Source: Phoma sp. XZ068
Lineage: Eukaryota > Ascomycota > Dothideomycetes > Pleosporales > Didymellaceae
Direction: 5' to 3'
Length of the DNA stretch: 64,000 bases
NCBI GenBank assembly: GCA_004835665.1
Contig: RBKR01000029.1
Span: 361,539-425,538, forward strand
Within the stretch, counting starts at the first letter, position 1, and each line of letters starts with the position of its first letter. The position numbers and the translations under genes were made by a program. The notes beneath the pieces were generated by a model that saw only the letters and a list, made by a program, of their open reading frames with translations, was not told the origin of the DNA and did not search any database. This document shows, piece after piece, positions 55,556 through 64,000 of this stretch.

Positions 55556-57304
55556 CTAGCCAAATATACAGTGAAACAGGTCCCGCCGCACTAAGTTGAG
55601 GTTCATCGTGGTAGACGTCCGATCATCAAACAAATGCGTAAAGAAGAGAGTTTTCTTGTCTTTAGCAAGATCCAGTTCATAGGGACGCCCGGTCCTTCTT
55701 TCTGTCGTGATAAAATCATTGTCAGGCTCCGTGTCAACTTCATCATCCGAGCTACCCTCCGCGCGACCAGCAGCAACCACCTTCTCCACTTGCGCAGCAT
55801 CAAATTCTGATATAAGAGGGTTGACCTTACGGAGATAGTCTATAGCAATCTGTGTGTAAGAATCCTCATTTGAGAGCTCCTTAGCTCGAGGCGTAATGTA
55901 TCCGCGCGATATAGCGATCCTAGCAAAACGTTGCCATGCAGCAGGATTTGGGCCCTTTGCAATTGGCTTCGTCCCTTTGCACTCCATCCTAGGTGTGAAT
56001 GTTGTCAAGTCATCAAATTCCCGAGCACAGAGAATCCACAGCTCTATATAAGAAAGAAATGCCGCTTGGTTGTTGCTTAGTGTGGCTTTCAGCTCTACAT
56101 CTCTAGACCTGGAGACTTGTACAACATTTTTGGCTGGTGCAAAGTAATAACCTCGTAGACTTGCTCGAATTGATTGTTTGATCTTTACCCCAATAACATA
56201 TTGGTTCAAGATATTTCAACGTTTCAAAAAAGGTCCATAGCGAGGGAAGAAGGCCTGAATGAGCACAGATATTTGCCGTAAGCGCCTTTCTTATGTTTTC
56301 ATCATGCTGGGATGGGAAAAGCTCTCCCTGATTCATCATGGCAAGGATCAGATCTTTGTCCATGGGCGAATAGCTCGGAGCAAGTGACTCTAGTCTTTCA
56401 ACCGTGACAGAATCTACAATCGAGGGTGGTAGACTTAGATCACCGCATTTTAAAATATTTTGCCACGTCGCTGCGACATGGTGTAGGTAGGCGATTATCT
56501 CCTAGGAACGTCAATCTTTGAGATATGGTTGAGAGTCGCACCTACCTCATCACACTTCAGAGACAATAAACGTTGAAGGGCCCCAAGTTGTACTTTAGCC
56601 CATAGACCCGGCATATCTATCAACGCATCAAACGCGGCAGCTAGCTCTTTCTTCCTTAAGACTTGGCGTAGATCCCTCAGTTTGGATTTTTCTAGACACG
56701 CCCACCATCGGTTTTCAGCCTCTTCATCTTTCTGCCTCCCGTATAACCTTATTTTCCTAAATATCTCTCCATCAGAAGGCTTTTGCTCGTGTGAGAAGGA
56801 TTCGACAATGCGGTTCAGATACGGTTTCGGGGTGTCTTTCAAAAATGTCAAAAGGGAAGGGCAGGAGTGATATGATAACCTACCAGCAGAGAACAGTCTT
56901 ACAACCCACCACTTGTCGTTCTCATCCAAGTATCGCTTTGCTGCTTCGATACGGTGCATGCCCGAGAGACACTTGAGATTTCCCAAATCTAATGCCGGAG
57001 CGTCGCGCGCCCATGCGGTTTCGCAGAGCTGCTCCGACGTCAAAAGACATGAGGATAGCAGGGACGGTAGTTCATCATCGTAGATAATCGCATTTATGAC
57101 GTTCTCCTCCTGCAATCGCAGGCAGCCATTTCGCTCGAAAATTCGTTGGAGACGTTGAACGTTTTTTTCGGAGATTTCTCTATGTTTGCTGAGCGCTAAA
57201 GGGTGATTGAAGTTCAGGGTCCTCAGAGGAACCCTGACAATGCCTCGATAGCATTTGACTCTGAGCGTTGCCAGCTCGTCGTCGATTTCTACGCGTGCAG
57301 ACAT
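55556..57304 (-). pseudogene. DUF3723 gene with a frameshift near 56190
   Basis: DUF3723 proteins are of unknown function and mark Starship elements. Exon 1 (57304-56884) has NVQRLQRIFERNGCLRLQEE and LSGMHRIEAAKRYLDENDKW. Intron 56883-56836 joins FSA to DTPKPYLNRIVESFSHE. Exon 2 has PSDGEIFRKIRLYGRQKDEE and FDALIDMPGLWAKVQLGALQ. Intron 56545-56502 leads to EIIAYLHHVAATWQNILKC and LLPSLWTFFETLKYLEP. At about 56190 the frame shifts by one; the second frame supplies KIKQSIRASLRGYYFAPAKN, LSYIELWILCAREFDDLT and SRGYITPRAKEL, and runs to 55556. The order matches a full-length family member apart from the shift. Confidence 0.8.
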
Positions 57305-57501
57305 GAGAGGAAGGTGTTACGTGCAAGGAGCTCACTTGCTGTGGAGCCAGGCATGGGGTACACGTGCATTGAACTACCGTTTTCGCTTAACTGTTCGCTG
57401 TACATGCGGCGCGTTTGTGCGCCCCAATCCAGATACCTGGATATGGGATTCTGATCCACAATTTAAAGACTTCCTACTGCCACTCCTGTCACTCACGCAG
57501 A

Positions 57502-60424
57502 ATGGATTCCTCCCCTTGGATAACCCTTCGTAAGAGAACTGTAACCTTACATGAGCCTGTCGTCGGTTCGTCTGGCGCAGTCGCGCTAGACAGTAAGCCA
57601 TCGTATATTCTTTTTATAGGCAAAAGATTGAAGACCGTACTACTTGACAAACTACTTGGCGGCACTGGGTCATTGCCTGTACACAAAGATGTCTACCTCC
57701 GATGTTCACAGGATTTGTGCATCGATGATACCCCGCTGGTGATTATAGACGCTGGGGTGCAGAGTCCGCGCCTGCCAGAATCAGACGACTTAATAACAGA
57801 TAACAAAAAGAAATCATGGGTACTACCCGCTGAGTGGCATACCGATGATGCGGTACTGTTTGCGAAAGGCATTTCGATTTTCTCAAGCGTCATCTGTTGC
57901 TTTGTGGACGATATGGGCGGTCTAACGGCTGTTGTAAGATGGTTAGCCGGACAAATAAAGGCCCCGAAAATGTCCGACCTAGCGGCACAGCCTCGCGTCC
58001 TGCTGATCGTACAAACGTCGTCAAATAACTTTGATGAGCGCAATGCTACGCAACAAGTGAATCGACTGGTTAGGAAAGCCATAAAGCAGGCCAAACAATC
58101 TAGCGACCCAGAATTGGATCAGCGCAGGATCAATCGTCACTTTGCCTCGCTAGAAGTCTTCGCTTTGCAAGATGCCGAAACCACTATTGTGCAAGCAACA
58201 GCATTGAAGAACCGTCTTTCTGCAATGTCAAAAGCATCAATGCGAGAGCGAGAGTCTGCTCATATACAGTTCAATTTTCGTCATTTCTTGAACTTATCAA
58301 AGCAAATTTTGGACCTTGTGTTCAGTAGTGGCCCTGGAGAAGGAAAGATCCTTCGCCTTGCGAGCGCATCACGACCATGTGGCTTCTCCACAGATCTGTT
58401 AGAGCACTGCCTCACTGACTTTCTAGAACAAATACCGTCGGAAGTATGGCTCTGGCATTTTGTAGCACCTCTGATTGGATCTGCACTCATGCTGGCTAGC
58501 TATCCACCAGGTGCCCATGGTGGGTCTTGAAAATTTGACGCTACCAACAGAGCTGCGCTGACATTAACAGATTTTGCGCCGGACTACCTGTTCAAAGAGT
58601 TGTACCTGGAGCCCTGTCGTGCCGCCATATCCTCATACTCTGCTAATAAGAAAATTCAAGACCAGTTCTTGACGGCCGTCCACAAAGAGTTCCAGGCTAG
58701 TTTCACACGACGCATCACCTTGGCTTTGCCTGCGGCAGAGGTGCACCGCCAGACCCTGAAAAAGCACCATCGTGGCCTGGCGAAGCTTAAAAGCCATCGA
58801 TCTTGTTTTTGCTGTTTCATGCAGATGCCCGAGAAAGTTCTCGCGTGTGGTCACGCTCTGTCCGATTCGTGTGTCAAAATCTTCGGAACACGCTCCAAGA
58901 CCGAGAAAAATTCTTACCAACTTTTCAAATGTGTTTTATGTGACGTAAGCCATCAGAAAGTAGTATTCCGCTTCGTTCCACCTACTGCTGGTATCCGACG
59001 ACTTAGTGTTGACGGGGGTGGCGTGAAAGGCATTATACCACTGATGTTTCTTCAACACATCGACGCCTTGCTTGCGCCGCTTGGGCTACCAGTACAAGAC
59101 TACTTTGACTTGGTTTGCGGGACTTCAGCTGGTACGCCTAACACTCCTGGGCTCATTGCGATGCTAACATGACAGGTGGACTTGTTGTTATTGGTCTGTT
59201 CCTTCTACGATGGAGTGTTTCTGATGCCATCAAGCGCTTTGAAGATGTTGCAATAAAAACCTTTGGCAAAAGAGCGACCTTTATCTCGAGAATTATGCGA
59301 CTCCTTGTGGCCTACGTACAGGACGGCCAATATAGTCTCGAGGCGATCCAAGGGGCTTTCCAAAAGACAATCAACTCTCCACTGCAAATGTTCAACCCCT
59401 TGCGGAACGACACCAAAGTGGCCGTCACCACCACCAGTGTGAAAGACTCCTCGCCGTGGCTTTTCACGAACTACAACGCTGGCAAAAGACCCAGTGGCTC
59501 AGGTCAGCATTTGTGTTCTAGTGCTGAGATATATTTGCTCATCTAATCAAGGTTACGATATTGCGCGCGCTGAGAAGGCTCGAGACGATGTTAGCATAGG
59601 AGACGCGTAAGCATAGAGATCAAGTACCGTCAATGTCTTGTACTGACACCTGAAGGGCATGCAGCACATCAGCAGCCCCATGGTCCAGACTCCGGCTCTG
59701 ATTGATAAACATTGACTGACTGCAGTATAGGTTCTTTAAACCCCAAGTCGTGGGTAAAATAGGCACATTTCAAGACGGAGGGTTGCTCCACAACTGCCCG
59801 TCCGACATCGCAGAATGGGAGACTAGGTTTGTGTGGCCCTCTAAGCCGGATTATCCAGATTTTGCACTCTCCCTTGGAACCGGAACATTGCCAAAAGAGG
59901 GCACTGGAAATCGATCAGAAAAGGGGTTCAGCATCGCGAACCGATTTCTACTTCGGGTCTTCAACAGCTGGAAGCACTGCTTAAATGCCCAAAAAGGTTA
60001 CGATCGGTATATAAATTCTGTTCCCCGGGAGTTACGGCCACGCCACCATCGCCTCAGCATTGAGTTTAATGGACTTGAGCCTGGTTTAGACGATGCACTT
60101 AAGATTCCAGAGATTAAGAAGAGTGTTGATAAAGCGATAGAGCTGGAACAAGGTAGTATTACTGCGCTTGTTGATGCAATCATCGCGTCAATGTTTTACT
60201 TTGAGCTAGATGGTCCTCCAACTCTGGAAGCTGGTGTGTTACAGTGCTCCGGCCATATCTACTGCCGTGCCGACTTACAAGCTGATGGCATCCACTATTT
60301 GTACAAGCGACTTCAGGACACATCATCGTGGTTCTATATCCAAGGTCATCCCGTCAAATGTGTTGACTATATACCAGAGAGTCTGCCGCCATTTAAGAGA
60401 CGGGTGTGTTTCAAGCTAAAATAG
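57502..60424 (+). CDS. patatin-like phospholipase (PLP) with N-terminal GTPase-like region and RING-type finger
   Basis: Serine lipid-acyl hydrolase. Six exons (57502-58519, 58571-59131, 59176-59502, 59552-59606, 59656-59682, 59731-60424) give 893 aa; a 27-nt exon and all phases agree. The N-terminal region has a degenerate GTPase look (YILFIGKRLKTVLLDKLLGG). A RING-like CFCCFMQMPEKVLACGHALS and later FKCVLCD follow. The patatin part has RLSVDGGGVKGIIPLMFLQH (oxyanion DGGGxKG) and the nucleophile elbow GTSAG, split by intron 2. It continues with ACSTSAAPWFF and FQDGGLLHN with the catalytic Asp, and ALSLGTGTLP. The stop at 60424 comes early: the next frame continues QAKIEDELITMSIRGI and ISGFPTTLQQLIKNL to 60666, a typical family C-terminus, so a one-base loss near 60410 is likely. 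Confidence 0.85.
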
Positions 60425-60810
60425 AGGATGAGCTTATTACAATGTCAATTCGAGGTATCACAAGCACATCAAAGACTATAAGCGGCTTTCCTACAACACT
60501 TCAGCAGCTGATTAAAAATCTACGTCTGGACAGCCCTTTTGGAACAGTCGATCATTCTACGGATGAGAAACCACTGCCCATGATACCAAGGAAGCGGAGG
60601 AGAAGCGTTAGCCAAGGAGATCGGCGTAACCCAAAGCGAGCTTGTTCCAGCGTATACAGTACATAGTCTAATAGATTTATGTTTTACAATTATTACCGTT
60701 TACTAAAAGTGAAGGTAAAAACTAACATTACTCTATTATTGAAATATAGACCTGTTATAGATAACGCTTCTCCTCTCGACTGTAGCGAAGAATAACACAC
60801 CTCTACCCAG

Positions 60811-61149
60811 CTACCTGTACAGGAATTGTGGAAGTATAGGTATATTCTTAACACAGGTTTCTCCTCTTTATAGACACCTAAAAATAGTTCTATACTACCT
60901 GTACAGGAATAATAGAGGTATAGATGTATTTTAAGAACAGATTTGTACTCTATACAGGTACCTAAAAACCGGTTTAAAGCTACCTGTACCGGAAAAGTAG
61001 CGGTATAGATATATTCTAAAAACAGGTTTATTTTCTATACAGGTACCTAAAAACAGTTCTAAAGCTACCTGTACCGGAAAAGTAGCGGTACAGATATATT
61101 CTACAAAACAGGTTTATTTTCTATACGGTACATAAAATTTTAAATATAG
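60811..61149 (+). repeat. AT-rich 85-bp minisatellite, four units
   Basis: Units beginning CTACCTGTAC/CTACCTGTACCGG start at 60811, 60895, 60980 and 61065, spaced 84, 85 and 85 bp, with a degenerate fifth start at about 61199. Each unit has CTACCTGTA near its start and TATACAGGTACC about 50 bases later, so it contains an inverted TACCTGTA/TACAGGTA pair. Units 3 and 4 are nearly identical for about 60 bp, so the homogenisation is recent. No coding frame crosses it. Confidence 0.85.
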
Positions 61150-61341
61150 TTAGAAGTAGTTCTATACAAGGAGTATAGAGTTAAGGGTAGATCTTAAGCT
61201 ACCTGTGTAGGAAGAAGTGTATTAAAATTTCATTGTGTATAAGAAAGGCATATCGTCTGATACAATTGTCTGATCAAAATGCTAAGGAACTGGAGAGAGT
61301 TTGTTTAGACACTATAGCTCTGAAACTGATGAATTGATTCA

Positions 61342-61742
61342 CTATAATACACACAAGCTTTGCTTGCTGCGCTGCGTTATGACCTTCGCCTTTTGAAGGC
61401 GATAATGGGCATAAATTCCAGAAAACATCTCCGAATTATCCGACACGTCATCCATACAGGTACGAAGCTTCTCCAACATAGGCTGACTTTGGTGCACTCC
61501 GATACAGACAGCCAGTATTCCATGAGGTTGACGTAAGAATCGCGCAGCATACGCATATCTTCCAATGATATCGTTGCCTTGTCTCGACAAGTGCGACCGG
61601 TTTCTTTTACCAACTCATCGTGCTTCTGGACCATCGCCTCCACAGCCGCCTCCGAGTGCTCCCGCATTCGATCCAGTAAGCCTCCTGCTGGTAAAAACCC
61701 TGATATCAGCTCCTTCAGCACTTCTTCCCATGCTGCGCCCAT
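61342..61742 (-). CDS. small helical orphan protein, frame uncertain after residue 85
   Basis: ATG 61742: MGAAWEEVLKELISGFLPAG, a long helix HSEAAVEAMVQKHDELVKET, and TISLEDMRMLRDSYVNLMEYW. The frame then appears to change by one to HQSQPMLEKLRTCMDDVSDN and AHYRLQKAKVITQRS, stop 61342. The two frames overlap with no space for an intron longer than 28 nt, so a one-base indel is likely. No family is recognised. Confidence 0.45.
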
Positions 61743-61872
61743 TCAACCTCTCCTTTGCGCTCCACTCTAGCTCTTTTACGAGAACTCGGTTTTCGCAAAA
61801 CGTCTGCTCGCTTGATTGAACCTCGTTACGGTGCGTGGTAGTCTTAGGAGGCGCATTGGTTGTCGTCCTTCA

Positions 61873-62786
61873 TCATCGGTCTCGTCGTCGATTACAATAG
61901 GATCCGAACTCTTGATCCCGTCCCTGATAAAGAATGCGCCGTGGGCACCACAGAAGTGGCCGTTTTGCCAGGCTGGCTATTGGAGCCCTTGATTTTGATA
62001 TTTCACAGGATTCTGTGAGTGGAGATGATTGTTGGAGTGCGAAAGTATCTGTCAGCTTCAGACTCGGCCCCGAGGCAGATGTTCGCACGACTGGTAAGAG
62101 ATTGCTGTTCTCATAGTCTCGCCCACTGAAGTGGTCAGACGCAGGTATCGCAGAACGTTCATCGCATGATGACACCTGACATCTAGAACGTCTCCCGTCA
62201 CTCTCTTGATCTGAACGAGAGTGGTTCTGGAAAGAAATAACGTCAACTTGCGACATGGCGGGTGTTGGAGGCTTTGGAGCCGAGGGACTGAAGCTCAGGC
62301 TGCGAACCGCTGACATGGAAAGCTTTGGCGGCTTCGGGGTTGAAGGACTGAAGCTCAGGGCTGCGATTTCTGACATGGCGAGTGTTGGAGGCTTTGGAGC
62401 CGAGGGACTGAAGCTCAGGGCTGCGACCGCTGACATGGAAAGCTTTGGCCGGCTTCGGGGTTGAAGGACTGAAGCTCAGGACTGCGGTTTCTGACATGGA
62501 AAGCTTGGTGTTTTGGTATTCTCGCAATTGCATATAGCGACGTCCATAGGTGCATCGAGTAATGGTGCAATAGTAGGTGCTCCTTGGGTTGAGTGCATGT
62601 TGCGGAAGCAGCTCTGCAGATATGTGCGTGTCCTGCACAAACTCGAAGGACTCCATTGCCTGTCAGTGTTAGCCATGCTACGTTGACAGGTCAGAACTGA
62701 CTTACATTCACATCAGTACTGAAGATTTCGCTACGCCACATATCTTCATTGAATAGTAGGTCGAAGTCAAAAAAAGTCTGGTCCAT
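61873..62786 (-). pseudogene. repeat-containing orphan protein with one-base insertion in a repeat unit
   Basis: Exon 1 (62786-62706) MDQTFFDFDLLFNEDMWRSE. A GTAAGT..GACAG intron leads at 62659 to AMESFEFVQDTHISAELLPQ, then the repeats LSMSETAVLSFSPSTPKP, then (second frame) MSAVAALSFSPSAPKPPT, MSEIAALSFSPSTPKPP and MSAVRSLSFSPSAPKPPT. A Ser/Arg-rich end follows, stop 61873. The acidic, aromatic N-terminus would suit an activation region; this is inference only. The shift between frames is explained by the 61-bp unit (see repeat). Confidence 0.6.
62252..62500 (-). repeat. 60-bp coding tandem repeat with one 61-bp unit
   Basis: GACATGG unit starts lie at 62252, 62312, 62372, 62432 and 62493, spaced 60, 60, 60 and 61 bp. 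Two unit types alternate (GTGTTGGAGGCTTTGGAGCC and AGCTTTGGCGGCTTCGGGGT), so the higher-order unit is about 120 bp. The last B unit reads TTTGGCCGGC where the other reads TTTGGCGGC. That extra C is the base that breaks the reading frame. Confidence 0.85.
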
Positions 62787-63011
62787 GGTGTATGGTGATT
62801 TGGTCAGTTCCAAAAGCACGGTGGTGACTGGCCTTTTATGGTCAACGTGTACCAGCCGTGGTCGCCTACATACCACGTGAGGTTGTCTGTCTCGCGAGAT
62901 GTGGGAACAACCTCCTACCCCCGAGACCCGATCGTTATCCACGCCTCAGACTGTCGTCGGACTTCACCTGAAGGATGGTTCATTCGTTAACGTATCTGCT
63001 TAGCCTCCCCC
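62787..63011. other. short intergenic stretch
   Basis: 5' flank of the repeat-containing gene, no frame supported. Confidence 0.4.
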
Positions 63012-63488
63012 CTAGGCTCTTTTTGCATGAATATCGTAGCTATCGGTGATCTGAATGAAACCTTTGCCGCCGTGGTAACATCTGCCGGAGCCAATATCCT
63101 CTTCCAGCCCGTAAACAGGCTGTGCCATGGCCATCAGGATACATAATTGTTGGCGATTGGCTTTGTAATTATAGAAAGTGACATCCGCATGAATCTTACG
63201 ATGCAACGTGCTATCACAAGGCGGCAACCATGCCATGCTGTGGGCTTCAGACAGCCAGTAACGAAGCCCCTCCTCCTCTTGCATGGGCCAAGATGCTTTG
63301 TGCCTTGGATGATGATGTGGCTGCGCACATACAGATGACCTGTGCCATCGTGCGGGCTTGGATAGCCAGTGATGAGCCATCTCTTGGTTTCGCATACGTC
63401 CGAGATGCAACTTTCTCTTGAATGGAAACGTGACTGCGGACGGCTGGCGGCAATGAAAGCCTACCAAGGGCTTCAATTCGCCAGTCAT
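63012..63488 (-). CDS. possible orphan protein, uncertain model
   Basis: 158-codon frame. Its second half (EEEGLRYWLSEAHSMAWLPP, YKANRQQLCILMAMAQPVYG, ending DSYDIHAKRA) reads like a real protein. The first half is rich in His/Pro/Arg and may be an out-of-frame reading, so a splice or start within 63250-63330 is possible. No domain is recognised. Confidence 0.35.
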   Translation of the reverse strand: MTGELKPLVGFHCRQPSAVTFPFKRKLHLGRMRNQEMAHHWLSKPARWHRSSVCAQPHHHPRHKASWPMQEEEGLRYWLSEAHSMAWLPPCDSTLHRKIHADVTFYNYKANRQQLCILMAMAQPVYGLEEDIGSGRCYHGGKGFIQITDSYDIHAKRA

Positions 63489-63588
63489 GAGATCACCTGC
63501 ACCCTACGCATAATACCGAGATGCACTGAGCCACGGAGTGCGATACAGTTACACAGGAAGAAGCCAACCTGCATTATGCACTGAAATC

Positions 63589-64000
63589 GATTGGATGTTT
63601 GAGACAGGAGATCAAAATAGTCCCGTATTGGTTTCATTGAGGCGGTATTGACAAGCACGGAAGTGCTAGAATGGACAGTCCGATGGGACGTGAATTGCCA
63701 CTGAGATCAGGGAGAAGTCTTAGCTCAATACGACGGCACATATGGAAGACCGAAGGACTGGGTCACAGGCATATATAGAGCAGCCAGTCTTCCAAGCGAC
63801 TGAGCAACCAGCACAAATGAGTTCCCTCAACGCAAGCCCAAAGCCCCAAGATACAACACGTAAAGCTTCTTCTCCAAAGAAAGAACGCTCTATATGCTAA
63901 TCCTCACTCAGCGCCTGCCCTAGCCTGTAACTTTTTCCTGGTCTACACTGACGGACCTAGGATGGAGTGTTCTTTTTGACCTCGGGCAAACTCTCCCCCG
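63589..64000. other. right end of window, no gene
   Basis: Only short frames are present. No repeat or captain-type recombinase sequence is seen before the window ends. Confidence 0.4.

Noticed and set aside
61873..62500. CRISPR-like regular spacing (60 bp)
   Set aside because: Units are near-identical coding repeats in a eukaryotic gene without spacers; not a CRISPR array.
1..64000. DUF3435 captain recombinase
   Set aside because: Searched the long frames for a large tyrosine-recombinase-like protein; none fits, and the 776-aa and 453-aa orphans lack its motifs.

Overview
The window is genomic DNA of a filamentous ascomycete (Pezizomycotina; a dothideomycete of the Pleosporales type is my best guess). 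Many genes have 44-98 nt GT..AG introns with CTAAC/CTGAC-like branch sites. The set contains a myosin-like-domain chitin synthase, a NACHT-ankyrin STAND protein, Zn2Cys6 proteins, F-box/2EXR-like proteins and orphan secreted or coiled-coil proteins. I see no prokaryotic, mitochondrial or viral gene organisation.

Layout. 1-10 kb: a broken zinc metallopeptidase cut by the window edge, a two-exon unknown protein, a 5S rRNA-like sequence with a foreign 5' half, and an intact three-exon class VI/VII chitin synthase. 10-18.3 kb: an F-box-like protein, a multiply frameshifted relic, a headless NLR N-terminal fragment, an intact five-exon NACHT-ankyrin gene and a 2EXR/F-box-like gene. 18.3-29 kb: gene-poor, with relics of DUF3723, a pogo/Fot1-like transposase, ankyrin repeats and duplicated orphan genes; it also holds an intact HNH-like + aminoglycoside-phosphotransferase gene and a small spliced gene. 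29-39 kb: orphan genes, two tandem Zn2Cys6 paralogs and an intact six-helix membrane-protein gene. 39-48 kb: a TPR tail, a DUF3716-like protein, an intronless 776-aa protein, a cupredoxin and a broken secreted protein. 48-61 kb: a broken kinase-like gene, a ferric-reductase-like gene, a MADS-like gene, a coiled-coil gene, DUF3723 and a RING-patatin gene, ending in an 85-bp AT-rich tandem repeat. 61-64 kb: small genes, one with a 60-bp internal repeat that visibly gained one base.

How it fits together. Ferric reductase (FRE), DUF3723, patatin-like (PLP) and NLR genes are the accessory families repeatedly found in Starship giant transposons. Three of them lie within 9 kb (51.3-60.4 kb), an NLR lies 35 kb away, and a second DUF3723 scar sits at 18.5 kb. 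No DUF3435 tyrosine-recombinase 'captain' is visible, so this is either the interior of a Starship or its decayed remains. Single-base frameshifts are frequent in the accessory genes, while the chitin synthase, the NACHT gene, the HNH-APH gene and the Zn2Cys6 pair read cleanly. The other striking structure is a divergent two-gene module (membrane protein plus small coiled-coil protein). It occurs at 19.6-21.3 kb and 37.4-38.7 kb in opposite orientations, with a third half-copy beside the transposase at 26.3-27.0 kb.
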